In this document: one piece after another, positions 47,149 to 59,565 of the stretch
How the letters are laid out: each line of letters starts with the position of its first letter
Numbering within the stretch: the stretch's first letter is position 1
NCBI RefSeq assembly: GCF_964355755.1
Contig: NC_092678.1
Span: 17,148,922 to 17,212,921, forward strand
From: Antedon mediterranea
Taxonomy: Eukaryota; Echinodermata; Crinoidea; Comatulida; Antedonidae
DNA: 64,000 nt
Direction of reading: 5' to 3'
Made by a program: the position numbers and the translations under genes
The notes under the pieces: model-generated
Told to the model about the DNA's origin: nothing
The model's input: the letters and a program-made list of their open reading frames with translations, nothing else
Database searches by the model: none

Positions 47149-49395
47149 TTATCGCTCTTGGGCAGTACTCCAATCAAATTCGTTCCCATTTTTAAGAAGT
47201 AGTCTGAGCGGCTCGCTCATTTTGGACATGTTAGGGAGAAACTTTGCCAAATATGTCATCATTCCTAGGAATGTTTTGAGCTGCGCTTTATCTACAGGCT
47301 TCGGCATGTCTTTCAAGGCTCTAATTTGTTCTGGATTTGGTTTTAAACCTTCGCTGGTGATTAGATGCCCCACATATTCTACTTCGCTTCGGTTAATTTC
47401 TGACTTATCTCGATTTAATTTTAGGCCTGTCTGTCTCACACGGGCTAAGAACTCTTTGAGCCGTTCGAAATGTTGCTCGGTATCTTTTGCAGTAATTAAG
47501 AAATCATCGACTATTATATTAACAGGTACTCCTTCAAAACCTTCTATCATTGCCCGTTGCCATTCTTCCGCTATGGAGTTTATTCAGAATGGGGCTCTGT
47601 TAAATTTATACCGGCCCCAAGGAGTGTTGAAACACGTTAGTGGTGACGCCTTTTTTGTTAGTTTGAGCTGCCAATAGCCTGATGTGGCATCAAGTTTTGA
47701 GAAGATTTTAGCGTTTTGCATTGTAGCGGCAACCTCTTCCACGGTTTTCATTGGGTAATGTTGTCTTAATATGGCTTTATTCAATTCTCTAGGATCTAAA
47801 CATATTCGAACTTTACCGTTCTTCTTCGCAACAGATGTGATTTGGCTGACCCACTCTGTGGGCTCAGTAACACGCTCTATTACCCCGAGTTTGGACATTC
47901 TTTCTAACTCCTCTTTTACTTTATCTTTGATTCTGTGCGGTATTTGACGTGGTGGGAGTTGCTTGGGCTGTATATACTTGTCTACCTTAATGTCGAATTC
48001 ACAGTTCTTAAGACAGCCCAACCCTTCAAACAAATCTTTGTTTGCCTCTAGTAGTGACTCGATTTTAGCATTATAATTTACTTGTTCTTTCTCAATGGAT
48101 TCTATCCGCTTAATTATGCCTAGTTGTTCACATGAGTCTAAACTAAGTATGGCCGAACAAGGCCCCTTTATAATTTGGAATGTTAGCATCTGCTCAACAT
48201 TTGCTTTTGATACTTTAGTTTTCAAAAGCATTTGAATTTGGCCCATTGGTTTGACTATTTTGCCACCAAATCCCTTTAACCTATCCTGTTTCTTTATCAA
48301 TTTTCGCTGAAATTCAGCATCAATTAAAGACATTACATCAGATGAGATTACATTAGCTTCAGAGCCAGTATCTATTTTAAAGAATACTGGAAACCCATGT
48401 TGTACCAGGCATTCCTGGAACCAACCTTTTGCGGCCCTCTCTCGTTCTAATTCCGATATTGTTATTTCTGTCATTTCAAACAGGTCGCAATTGTCGCCGT
48501 CTTCGTCGCTTTCCACTCTTAGTTCCTTCATCTGTTTCTCTATGCCCTTTGTTCTGCACGCCCGGCTGAAATGTCCCTTGCGGTTGCATGAGTTGCATTG
48601 CGCATCAATTGCGGGACACCTGACACCATCCTTGTGGTTGTTATAACCACACCGTCCACATTTGTTATGGTTCCCTGTAGTGGTAAACCTCTGCGATCGA
48701 TGTTTGTTGTGATTGTATATTGATTCAGCAGCTTGAAAATTCTTACCGTGTGAGTTTGTATTTCGGAACGATTGTCCATGCTTTTGTGTTCTCTCATAAT
48801 GCCTCTTGAATCTCGTTTCGTGGACCGTTTGCTCTTGGCTTTTCATGGACTGGGCTTCTTGAATGTCGTTCATTTGACGGGTTGTACACTCATGTGCTCG
48901 GATCATGATCAGGGCTTGGTCTACCGTCATGTTCTTGTCCTTTGCGATGAGTTTCCTTCTGGTGGTTTCATTGTGAACCCCGGCTATGATACAGTCTAGC
49001 AGCTGTTCCTCCTTGTTTGTATAATCGCAGTCTGCCAGTATGATTTTGGCTTTTGTGATGAAACTGTCAATAGCTTCTCCTTCCTTCTGTTTTAACGGTC
49101 GGAGTTGAAATCGTGCTACCCGGAGGTTTAATTTTGTGGTGACATATGCTTCAAATTTCTCCCAATGCTTATCCAGAGTTTCGTCCCCATCTGCCAGGTT
49201 CCAAGAATCTTTAATGTCACGTCCCGTTTCGCCTACCCAAAGTAGGAGGTAGCGTAGTTTGGTTTTGTCTGGCTTGTCAGCCAGTGGGCCCTCGAAGATC
49301 AGCGTCACTGTGCGCTTGAATTTTCTTAGTGCCTCCGGCAAATTCTGTGCCTTCCAATCTATCGTAGGTATTGGAATTCCTGTTAATTCCGCCAT
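47149..49395 (-). pseudogene. Ty3/Gypsy-type gag-pol, truncated and with a nonsense codon
   Basis: Old endogenous LTR-retroelement. From the ATG at 49395 the frame runs through a gag-like region, a zinc knuckle CNSCNRKGHFSRAC with a preceding Cys-rich motif, an aspartic protease with DTGS and the start of reverse transcriptase (RICLDPRELN, KLDATSGYWQ). A TGA at 47586-47584 interrupts at the position where the family has Gly after Pro-Phe. The same frame continues with the catalytic VDD and FLGM to a stop at 47149. RNase H, integrase, the chromodomain region and the 3' LTR are missing, so it is a 3'-truncated, non-functional copy. Gag and pol share one frame, as in K02A2.6-like Gypsy elements (from memory). 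Confidence 0.88.
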
Positions 49396-49430
49396 ATTTG
49401 TGGTCACCAGTACTTACTTCACAGTTCCTG

Positions 49431-49444
49431 CACTTCTGACACCA
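49431..49444 (-). promoter_or_regulatory. Primer binding site (tRNA-Leu type) of the Gypsy element
   Basis: Minus strand TGGTGTCAGAAGTG is the complement of CCA plus the 3' end of animal tRNA-Leu (...CACTTCTGACA). It lies directly inside the proposed LTR and 36 bases before the gag-pol ATG. Confidence 0.75.
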
Positions 49445-49621
49445 TGCAATGTCCGATATTATGTTTAATATTATGTGATTCATTAACAAAAATAAATACA
49501 ATGGATACCTCGTTTTGCCGTGTGTACTGGAGTGCTTTATTCACCAACAAATACATGAATCCAAATCGGATAGAAAGAGCTGTATCATTATTCTACATGA
49601 TCATGAATACAATACATTACA
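49445..49621 (-). mobile_element. Proposed 5' LTR of the Gypsy element
   Basis: The minus strand starts TGTAATG and ends CATTGCA immediately before the primer binding site, near-inverted ends with TG...CA. It contains GAATAAAGCACTCC, a polyadenylation signal in the expected R region. At 177 bases it is short for a Gypsy LTR. No second LTR exists in the window to confirm the left boundary. Confidence 0.5.
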
Positions 49622-50170
49622 CTATGACGTAATTTTAAGTCGAAATTGTTTAAAAGTTGGTAAAATTATTAGAAAAGGCTTCAAAAACATAAATCACGCG
49701 GAAAAAAGTATTTATTTAACGCGCGTAAAAATTTGCGCGGGTATGGGAATGTTTGACATGCTAAAAATGACAAAAAAACGCGTAGAAAGTTGATTAAAAA
49801 TTAATTTTGCGCATTTAAAAATTTTAAATGCGCGCGCGCGTTACTTTGTGTAAAACACACATTTTTGTTTCAACAGAAAGTTAGCGCCTGATATAAATTA
49901 AACTTTTGCAAAGTTTCAATTTAAAATGTTATTTGGTTTTGGCCTATGTTAAATACGAGAAAATAGTTAAATCGCGCGTAAATCACGTTGCGCAACTCTA
50001 ACGTCATTCACAATAGGATGTCCACAATTTCACGTAAATGCCCACATGTTGACAGTTCAAAAAGTACAGAAAAGCAATAAAACACATAGTGATATCGGAC
50101 TGACAGACAGACCGACAGACCGACAGACAAACCGACAGACCGACTGACATAGTGAGCTATAGAGTCGAGT
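49622..50170. repeat. CG-word-rich repeat with GACAGACC minisatellite
   Basis: Contains AACGCGCGTAAAAATTTGCG, AATGCGCGCGCGCGTTAC and the block GACAGACCGACAGACC at 50100-50150, then ATAGTGAGCTATAGAGTCG. This looks like a diverged, 3'-truncated member of the AGTCGCGT-ended family D. Confidence 0.45.
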
Positions 50171-51805
50171 AGAAGAAAAACCGTTATTAATAACTCAACT
50201 AAAAATATCATTATAAGAAGTTTTATCCAATTTATAAATTTGTTTTTAAATCCAAATTGTTCTAGTGCATAGTAAACAAAGTCCCATCTTATTTTATCGA
50301 ATGCTTTTTCAAAGTCTTTTTTTGGAATCAATGATATTACCCCACGCCTTTGTGAAATAGAAAGACTTCCTCTTTGAAAGGAGTATTTGAATGAATTTGT
50401 TAGGGTTTGGCTAATTTCAGTTGGTAGACCATCGGTTCCTGGCGTTTTATTGTTATCCATTTCATTTAGGGCCTCAAAATAATCTTTTTGGGAGAATGGG
50501 AGTTCACATTTTCTTTTATCTTCGTCACCAATTTTTTTTATTTTTAATTTGTTTAAGAAAGGCGTGTTGAAAGTCGTTATTTTCTTCAGATTTGTACAGT
50601 GTTTGGAAAAAAACTTTTTCTTTTTCATTTAATATTAGTTTTGGATCGGTTATTTCACCGTTTTCAGCAATAAGTTTTGTAATGTTTTTTTTTTATTATA
50701 ATTTCCACGTTCTAAATTTTGGAAGTATTTTGTTTTTTATTTCACCATCCTCCACATATTTGGCTCTTGATCTAATCATAAAACCACTTGTTTTAAATTC
50801 ATAAAGTTGTTCATTTTTTAAAATTTGAATTTGTTCGTTTACTGTTTGATTATTTTTATTGCAAAATTGCTCTTCTAAAATGTGTATTTCATTTTGTAAT
50901 TTTTTAATGTTATGTTTATTTTACATTTTATTTTGTTTACTAGCAAATTTGATTGTGTTTCTTCTTTTGTTACATGTTGTCATTTCCCAAATAGTGTTAG
51001 GGTTATTTTCTGCACATTCTATCTTGGTGATTTTTATTGTTTCTATAACATCCTTTACGTAGTTGGGATCCTGTAATAAACTAGTGTCCAGCTTCCAAGG
51101 CCTCTTTTGTGTATTAATCCATTTTATATTTTATTTCATTTTATTGAAAGTGTTATTAATGAATGGTCAGTTTTAAAGCCTGATATAATTGCAGTGTCGT
51201 TTACGTGTGCCCATAGAGAATATGAGATAAGAAAATAGTCAATTCTACAAAATATTAGTGTGGAGTCATGATTTGAGTTCCATGTAAATAATTGTTTCTT
51301 TGGGTTCTCTACTCTCCAAATATCAATTAAATCTAATTTGTCTATAACTTGATTAATTTGTTCGGTGCATTTTGGATGCGTTTGTCCCTTGCCATGTTTT
51401 TTTTATCGACAGACGAATTCGAATGATAATAATGTTTTTTCCGAATTCCTCAATTTTGTCACATTAAAGTAAAAAAAGTTACTGTCATCATTATTGGGTC
51501 CGTAAATATTTGCAATGGTAAATAAATTTTCATTAATTGTTTGCAATGATTATTCTACCATTGTCATCCCGATAAACATTATCAAATTTGTATGTAGCAT
51601 TCAGTTTAAAAAGTACACATACTCCGGCAGAACTGAATAATATGTTGTTTCCCCATTCTTTTTGCCATGTTGATTCTAATTCGCTTGTGCAGTGTGTTTC
51701 TTGTAGAAAATAAATGGAAAAGGGATGATCATGTAACCAATTAAAAACCGTCCGACGCTTAAACGAATTCCTTAGGCACCGTAAATCCAAACTACATATT
51801 TCTAC
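50171..51805 (-). pseudogene. Tx1/L1-like LINE remnant
   Basis: Minus strand: endonuclease start LRNSFKRRTVFNWL and IYFLQETHC near 51790-51690, NIYGPNNDD near 51500, TDHSLITLSI near 51150, then the reverse-transcriptase entry NNKTPGTDGLPTE, ISQRRGVISLIPKK joined directly to DFEKAFDKIRWDFV near 50310. In intact relatives tens of residues separate the PKK and DFEKAFD motifs, so there is an internal in-frame deletion. Several frameshifts. Inactive. Confidence 0.75.
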
Positions 51806-51833
51806 ATTTGCCAGCCAGAAAAGTTAGCAGAGC

Positions 51834-51860
51834 TTTCGGGCAACACTAGCCCTTCATCAG
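51834..51860 (-). ncRNA. Hammerhead-ribozyme-like core at a retroelement end
   Basis: Minus strand CTGATGA, then GGGC-TAGTGTT-GCCC as a possible stem II, then GAAA: the CUGANGA...GAAA core of hammerheads. A three-base stem III with a TCT loop (AGC TCT GCT) can follow. Stem I pairing is not evident. The segment runs on into TAACTTTTCTGGCTGG. Hammerheads occur in Penelope-like elements, so this may be such a tail. Activity is unlikely to be judged by eye. Confidence 0.35.
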
Positions 51861-52351
51861 TGCAAGTGATATATATATATACAATTCATACATTAAGGTA
51901 GTGATAAACATATCTAATAAAGTACAAAAACATGGTATGGCTCTTGAAAAATAGGTAGCTATGCCTACATGGCTCGTCCTATTACCACTAAACAACAGCT
52001 CATCATGAGTAAGCATTGTTCCATAATAAGAGAAAAATTAAAAATATATGCATAGCCTACATATTTCCGGTACTTCACAAGTGAGCTTCATGTAATTATA
52101 ATTAAGAAGGTCAATAATAACCTGTTTTGGTGTGGAATTTGAAATTAGATGCATCATTAATAACATTTACTGGATAAAGGAAAGATATTTGATTTGATTA
52201 TTATTATTAACCAAAATAACCACTGTGTATTCGGCAATGCCTATCTGCCTGCCCTGCACGACGTTGAGTACCGGCATTATGTAGACAAGATTATTGTTAT
52301 TCATGTACGCTATTTTATTGGTTCCTATTGGTTGATTGATAATTAGCAATA

Positions 52352-52420
52352 CTAGAGGGTTTGCTCGGGCACCCTCTAGTGGGTGTACCCGAATGGTCCT
52401 CGAAAACATGGCCAAAGCCT
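52352..52420 (-). mobile_element. Third Helitron-like 3' end (family C)
   Basis: A hairpin CTAGAGGGT / ACCCTCTAG with loop TTGCTCGGGC lies at 52352-52379, preceded by A. On the minus strand the end is CTAG followed by T. Adjacent sequence (GAACCAT/GGACCATT then TGGGC/GGGTAC) resembles the region just inside the hairpin of family A. The 5' end was not located with confidence. Confidence 0.5.
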
Positions 52421-52796
52421 CTGGCTTTCTCCAGTGTGTGACAGGGTGACATAAATTTGTACTCAAAAGTGTCACAATCCAAGAATGAATTAAAGTAAAG
52501 GCCTTCAATAATAGTTAAATTACTAAAACAAATTGTAGTTCACCTAAAGTAAATGCTTTTAATCAATATAATTGATCAGCTGAATATCTAAAACAAATTA
52601 ATTGCTAGGCCTAGTTCACAATTCGTTGAACCACTAAAATATTTGTATTTATTATTGAATGTCGCCACCAACGGCCATTTTGCCGGAAGTGACGGACCCG
52701 GAAACCAGTTGAACAACAGCGCGAGTGTGTGAAAATAATCCTGTGATATTCACAAATTTCGATAAGTAACGCTAAATGTTGTCGTTGTAAAAAAAA

Positions 52797-53410
52797 CAAG
52801 GCCATATAGATGGCTGGAGTCGCGTGCTCATTAGTGTTTACCGACCGACCAACCTACCAACTGACCGAAATTACATGTTTAAAAATGTTGAAATGTAAAA
52901 ACATTTATATTTTTTAAATTTACACGTGCGTAGCCTGTCACTTTTGACGTGCTCGTATAACGTAATTTTGAGTTGAAAAGTAAGTCAAGAAAACAGAAAT
53001 CGGGCAAATAGAGTGGGCAACAACATTTAACGCGCAGTGCGCGTGCAAAAATCTGCGCACTCATGGCAATTTTGTAAACGCTTAAAATTGCCTGAAACGT
53101 ACGCTTATTTCATCGAAAATAAATTTTGAAAATTTTAAGTGCGCGTACGCATGCGTTACATGCGCTACGCATGTAAATGTATTGCCATATGATGATTTAT
53201 ACACTGAAATTTATGAGTACCAAATTTGATTTAATTATGATTCATGGTTTTGAAGATATGATTACAAACGTGATTTCATTAAATCGTGCGTATACCGCGT
53301 AATTTTTTATTGCGCACCGTGAAAACATAACCACATCGATTCCTGGCCATAAGGAATAAACTGTGAAAAAATGACTTAGCTAGATTAAACTGATATGGCC
53401 AGGGGTGGAC
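52797..53410 (+). mobile_element. AGTCGCGT-ended element (family D), second long copy
   Basis: Homologous to 7186-7800 from CAAGGCCATATAGATGG through GACCGACCAACC, ACACGTGCGTAGCCTGTC, ACGCGCAGTGCGCGTGC and CTGGCCATAAGGAATA. It lacks the terminal (GACC)n block and the closing hairpin, so it is 3' truncated. Confidence 0.55.
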
Positions 53411-53499
53411 CTCAGATGATAGGTTATTTTGTCCTTTTTAGCTTTCGATTTTTCCATACTCAGTAGAGAGTTTTACTTTCAGTGTACAAATTATGTAAA

Positions 53500-54672
53500 C
53501 TAGATGGTACGCTCACTTCGCTCGCGTACCATCTAGGTCGTGCCCACAGATGGTTCTCGAATACACAGTAATTTCAGCGTAACAATACTGGCGATTTCAA
53601 ATGTACGTACCGCAGGACTATAGGCCTATACATTGTCGTTTACAGAAACAAATAAATAGACACGATGATTTATGTAGTCAACTAAAATTAGCACCTTTGG
53701 AATTACTTCCGAAGGAGAAACTTATCACAAAATGAGTCCAAGTTTTTGATTTGGACTCATTTAAAGAAACCCAATTTGTGTTTTGTATGTAACATTAGGG
53801 TTGAGGGATGGGAAAGCGGATAGGTACAAAGAGGAACAATTTTTAAATATATTCTTTATCCACTCAGTAACGAAATATTTTTTTAATGTTTTATAGGCCT
53901 ATAAATAATATACCTCTAAATACAGTAAAACATTTGCGATTTAATACTTTTTTTATTTTTTTTATTTATTTATTTCTTTTAAATATTCATTGTACACTAA
54001 TTTTCCCCGTGTATGGCAAGAGATTCCTAATTATATTAGAGAACATTCTTTATTTAGTTTAGTTAAAACTGTCACTGTCATAATCGATTGAAATATTAAA
54101 GTACCATGTCACGATACACCACTACGACGTTTATATTTGGTAATTATTAATTAATACAAACGTTGAGAAAGAACTGTCAGTATAAAGTTTATTTGTATAT
54201 AATAATGTGTTTATATATCTAACAGTAGAGCCTATCCACAATCTCGCAAGTTTATTCTCAAAGGGCCCATATATTTACCTACCGTATGTGTTAAACCAAG
54301 GGCTCATAAATTTACCTACAGTACTTGTGTTAAACCGGTTTTCAGCTATTAACAACAATTATCGTAGGAGGAGATAGGAAAATGCGAAGCCTCCTCGCAT
54401 TTTTGTGGCGGGTATTTTTCAAGATGGACATCCTTTATACAGTGTATACCACGGTCGGAAAACACCCCTATTTGGGGCAAATCTTGGAACCTAAATTCGT
54501 TTTAACCGTCAATAACTTATTATCTAACTTAATTTAATTAGTAAACAGGGTTACATCAGGTGGTTAAAATCAGTACCAAAAGTACGAACCAACTTTATAT
54601 ACCATCGAGTAAAAATTATAGAAGTAAGGCGCGATTTACCGAATTTTGCCCTTACATAAATTTATATATAGA
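53500..54672 (-). mobile_element. Helitron-like element, family A copy 4
   Basis: It is almost identical to copy 1 over its whole length, with hairpin at 53500 and 5' TC at 54672, flanked by A and T. A single deletion of about 149 bases relative to copy 1 removed the segment matching 1014-1162, with AACC microhomology at the breakpoint. Its flanks are unrelated to those of copy 1, so this is a transposed copy and not a segmental duplication. Confidence 0.8.
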
Positions 54673-57515
54673 TACGGCACTGATTTAGTTGTTTTTGAAT
54701 GGAGCGCTAAAACAATGTGATGATTTGTGTGTAAATTTTAGAAGCTACAAGTATACACGTCTTTACTGCATCGTAGCTTACCGCCCTCTCAACCACTATT
54801 AAAAAAACTATTTTTTAATAATATACAAAAAATGAAATTAATACCATCCCATTAATTACCGGTATGTACGGAGAAAGCTCGAGCGGCAATCGAGGGTTAC
54901 TTTTGCCAACAAGACGAAGGGCGAAACAAATAAAAACGCAGCGTGAAACATCTGAAATTATATACAATTTGCTACAAAATGAAAAGACAGAATATATTAT
55001 ATATAACTATAACAAGCAGTAACCCGTGCTCCGCACGGTCTTTAAACAGCTTTGAAAAACAGCGCACTTTGATAAAGGTACTTTGACAAATTATTAAAAT
55101 AAAAACAAATTGTATCAAGAATAAAATTCGGAACTACTGTATTTAAGGCCATTGGTTTGTAATACGCTATTCCTTCACTTCAATATATGTAGGCTGAAAA
55201 TTTAAGCAATAGTACAGTGGATATGGAACTTTGACTTTACTTTTGACTGTAAAATAAAAAACGCTTATGAAAAATTGTGCTGTGTAAATTATTTTGGGTG
55301 TTTTTCGTGGTGTATTAATTATTTGATACGTAGAGAAAAAAAAAGTGGATAAAAATCGAATGAAAAACACATTGCTGCCGAAACACGAATTAAGTTTATT
55401 TATTTATATTTTATTTTTATTTCACTGGTTTTGATATTTTGCAATTTTTTTGTAAGGGAGATTTGTTACGTACTTGCTACTTTTGTAATTAAAGTGTGGT
55501 CTACCAGAAACCAGTGCTCCGCACGGTTTGCCTGCCTTAATAATTATTCGCATGGCATGATTATTAAGTATAATAAAAGCGTACTTTTCACGGCCACAAT
55601 ATTTCTTTTTGTACATAAGTTGGGGGACACCTCACAAAATAAACATGGATATTCATTAATAATGTCCATAAGCTACGTCAGAAATGAGCTAACAATTCGC
55701 TAATACAAAGGTTTTCTGTCGAGCCGTCTGTATAGTCGAGTGGATTAGGCTATGGACTTTACATGTCGATGTAGGCCTATGGGGTTCTTTTTACTTTATA
55801 GTGAGAGAGTGATTATTTAGAGGGTTAGGTTTAGTTATATTTAGGAACTTAAGTAGTTCGGCTATCTTTCATATAAGGGGCCCCAACTTTTGTACGAAAT
55901 AAAAATTTGCTTCCCGGCCCCTGACAAATTGTCAACAATTCAATTCGGAACTACTTAAGATTTTTTGTATACACGGAGTATACTACTATCACTTTGAAAT
56001 ATCTGTAAGCTACAAAATGAAAGCAATACTGGATTTGGGATGCGCCTCAGAAAATGACAACGTGCATGAGCGGGACAGACTTCTGTTAATCAGTCGGCAG
56101 AGATTAAAATTTTTTAATGACAAAATATGAATTGGTAAGTTATCGAATTAAGATGTGAAGTATTGGAATAATAACAGTGATTACGGACTCAACATAAAAA
56201 GTAGTCAAAATTAGATGATGCGCTCGGATATTTAGCGGATTGGATTCCTTTTATTTGTTTGTGTTTTTATTTACATTTTTGAAACAATGACACAAAACTA
56301 TACACCCAACGCTATTTATTTGTTTTCTGGAAACACGGCACCTAGGCTATTTGGATTCGTTTTATTTGTGTGGTTTTTTTTTTGTTCATTTACATTTTTT
56401 TCATGGGTTTTTTTTTTCTATTTTGTTGTGTGCATTTGTTCGTATCTTTTTTGCTAGTTTTATAATTACATTGTGGTTTAGTTTTGATTTTTAGCTTTTA
56501 ACGGTTATACCTAATTAGTACACATGTCGCGGATTGAACTCGAACCTACTAAGCATTGATATCAATGGTCACGGCGTTTTCCTCACTGAGCCAAACCGTG
56601 ATTTACAAAATACATTCTGTTCCAAGGATAATTCATTAAAATTTCAACGGCGCGATCATTCGATATCGGTTGACTAAAGACTGTTTATTTAACGGCCCGG
56701 AATGGTATTTGTAGATCCGGCCATGGCGGCCCCTTAATAAACATCAGTGTGTGCCAAATGTGATTACGTAGCTTTCAGTGGTTTTGGAGGAGATTACAAA
56801 AAAATGTAGTAGCATTATTAATAAATAAGATATAGATATTTCCAAAGGCTCGGACAGGTAAGAAGGGCCTTAAAAAAACTGAATTGCTATATGTTAGACC
56901 ACATTTCCATAACTTTTCAAAATTCATCGAACCCTCTGCTAGTAGACCTAATTAATAGGAGCGGAGCCAAATCATTAGAAAAAAAAAACGTCCTAGTATT
57001 CTTGCAATGTCGTCACAGCTCCAGTTACAAACGGTGATACAAAGTGTCAATCATTTGACCAGTGAACAGCCCACTGGTATTTTAGTCTTTGAATCCGTCC
57101 GTAAAACACATTAATCACTCACATCAGTCATTTCGCTAATGGTTGCGTCTAATCATGCATTCTATTCTATTCAGTTACAATTAGAAAGTTGATCCATTGA
57201 CCTATATTATTCAATATCTCTGCCATATTCTGTAACCGGCTGTCTGTCCCGTCGTACATCTCACCGCACGCAGTTTAGTATGTCTTCCCGAAAAGGGCAT
57301 CAATATTATGTGTAGGCCTATTGGTCATTTGACAATAATTAAATACGAAATATTATAATATAATATAATATTATTTACATTTGACCACAGAGCCTCGATA
57401 GCCTATATCACCAAACAATATTATAGGACTAAAAGTACAACAAAAAAACGTTAACGATTTTATTTTCACAGCAATGATTTATTTCAATGAAATATTAATA
57501 AATGTTCACACAAAG
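54673..57515. other. No gene recognised; small palindromes
   Basis: CCCGTGCTCCGCACGG (55025) and CAGTGCTCCGCACGGTTTG (55513) are two similar GC-rich hairpins. 55847-55959 is a palindromic unit (ACTTAAGTAGTTCGG ... CGGAACTACTTAAG) with inner GGGGCC/GGCCCC. 56520-56600 is tRNA-like on the minus strand. The remainder is AT-rich with no supported coding region. Confidence 0.4.
56520..56605 (-). repeat. tRNA-like sequence, probable SINE head
   Basis: Minus strand GGTTTGGCTCAGTGAGGAAA (A box) and TAGGTTCGAGTTCAATCC (B box), 40 bases apart, with a CATTGATATCAATG palindrome in the anticodon-arm position. The acceptor stem does not pair well, so a SINE or tRNA pseudogene is more likely than a working tRNA. 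Confidence 0.4.
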
Positions 57516-57856
57516 TAAAGCTTGTGGTTCCCACAAGAGACGAAATGCAAGGAGGATAGGCCTATAGGTAGAAGCAAAGCAAGTGAGTTGACCAATCACA
57601 CAAGCGACAGTAGAGTTCAAATAACCCATCGCTTGTAGGCTAATATTGATTACATTGTTAACTTTTAATACTGATTTTATGTAAATGCAATACTTTCAGC
57701 TTCTGCTGCTTTTTGTATATGTGTTTTTTATACCGAAAAAAAATAAAAGTACATAGGCTGGATGCAAGTGAGTTGACCAATCACAAAATACATCACTTGT
57801 GATTGGTCACTAACGTTGCGCTCTGTGCATTGCGTCTCTGTAGTGGAACCAAGCAT
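57516..57856. mobile_element. Same MITE family, interrupted copy
   Basis: Ends TAAAGCTTGTGGTTCCCAC and GTAGTGGAACCAAGCATAA, with GTGAGTTGACCAATCACA repeated at 57580 and 57769. The centre contains about 130 bases of unrelated AT-rich sequence (57640-57760). Confidence 0.55.
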
Positions 57857-59240
57857 AATGTACCAAGCATGCAGCAGTAATACTTTTTTTCACAGGATCT
57901 TCAATAAACTATACATTGATACGGTTATAACAATTAATCACAACATGATAAAGCAAACAAAGTTATAGATCGGGGTTGATGAAATATGTCATTATACCGG
58001 TAAGTGTTTAATTTGTCCATTATAATGTTGTTGTTGTGGACAGTAAAACACCAATATTTATTTACTTTTATTCAAAAACTTTCCAACAGGAACAATGTTC
58101 CCACTTACAGGTGATGTTATATACAAAATAAAATATATATGTATATACTCAAAAGCACATTACTCCCATGACGGTATAATTATAATGGACAGGTTCACCA
58201 ACCCTATGGAAATTACATTATTACATTAAATCAAAAACTCTTGTATGGTATAGTGTTAACAATAAAATTCACAACAATTACATTAATATTTTTTAAAAGG
58301 CCAAATAAAATAAGTATTTAAGTTTTTTTAGTTTTTTTTTTCTAAGGAAAAATTAGATAAGAATAAAGGCGGCTTCTCTCATATAGTGGACCGACATGGC
58401 GTAAACGGCAAGTAAGTAGCCTACCGTAATGTTTGTCTATTCGTCAGTATTGGTCATATTATCCGATATATTTTGGTACCAAAAACGTTAAACGAACGAT
58501 AGAGGTCATTGGTCAATTATCACTAAATTACTGAATTTCCACTATAATAATATATATCTCGTCAGTCAAACAAATCTTGAAGCAGATTCATGTTTATGTT
58601 CATGTTAACACATTCGTTATATGCATACAGTATTATCAACTAAGGTATTCACAATAATCCTTATTTAGCGATATATCATTATAGATGATAAGCACATATT
58701 CAGCGGCGCTTCACATACTGTAATAATATTATTTGAAATAAAAAGGTTTTAATTGATTTTTAAATTTTTAATTTATATAGATTATAGTAATCCACATTGT
58801 TAATGTTACTTGGCAAATTGCAATGGAAAATCAACGGAAAACGAGCGGTCAGCAAATATTTTCGCATAACATCCGTTGCACTGCCAAACCGACCCTCTAG
58901 AAAAAGAAGCCTAAACTATCTTTAAAAGAAGTCAGATAATCCCAGGGGGCTTTATATCGATTGTGGGCTTCTTTTCGAGATTACCTTTTCAAAATAAAGA
59001 GTGGTTTCTTTTTAATTTGTTATTTTGGGAGGTTGGCTACTTACGAGGTCGGCTAGCCTATATAGCTCTTGAAATTCGTTTTTCTTTAAAAAAGGAATTT
59101 CATCAGTGGGGATCGAGATAAAAAACAATTATAGTATTTGTTTTATATGGCCTATGAAATGTTCATAATAATAATAATAACTTTATCTTCATTTTAATGA
59201 AAAGCGATCATTAATTATAATAATATAGTATACTTTATCT
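57857..59240. other. No gene recognised
   Basis: AT-rich with no ORF of interest. An AATAATAATAATAA stretch lies at 59168. Confidence 0.4.
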
Positions 59241-59565
59241 ATCAAATCTTACTTATAACTAATACAATATAACAACACTAATACAATTCACCAAACTACA
59301 TCCATGTATAGGTATAATGAAATAAGCCAACATCAATTGAAATATAACACATCGTATCTGCCAAATCTTACATAAAACTAATACAATCCACCAAACTACA
59401 TCGATAAATGTATAGATTATAAAATTAATGAAATAAGCCAACATCAATTGGAATAAATACTACATTTTATCTACTAAATCTTACAAAACAAATACAATCC
59501 ACCAAACTACATCGATACATGTAAAAATGTTATTTTAATGAAAAAGCCAACATCAATTGTAACTA
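59240..59565. repeat. 109-base satellite, short diverged array
   Basis: About three copies of a unit containing ACTAATACAATCCACCAAAC, TACATCGATAAATGTATAG and AATAAGCCAACATCAATTG. Same family as the array at 62530-63230, more diverged. Confidence 0.8.

Noticed and set aside
47222-47677. 151-codon plus-strand ORF opposite the Gypsy pol
   Set aside because: Antisense shadow of the gag-pol reading frame.
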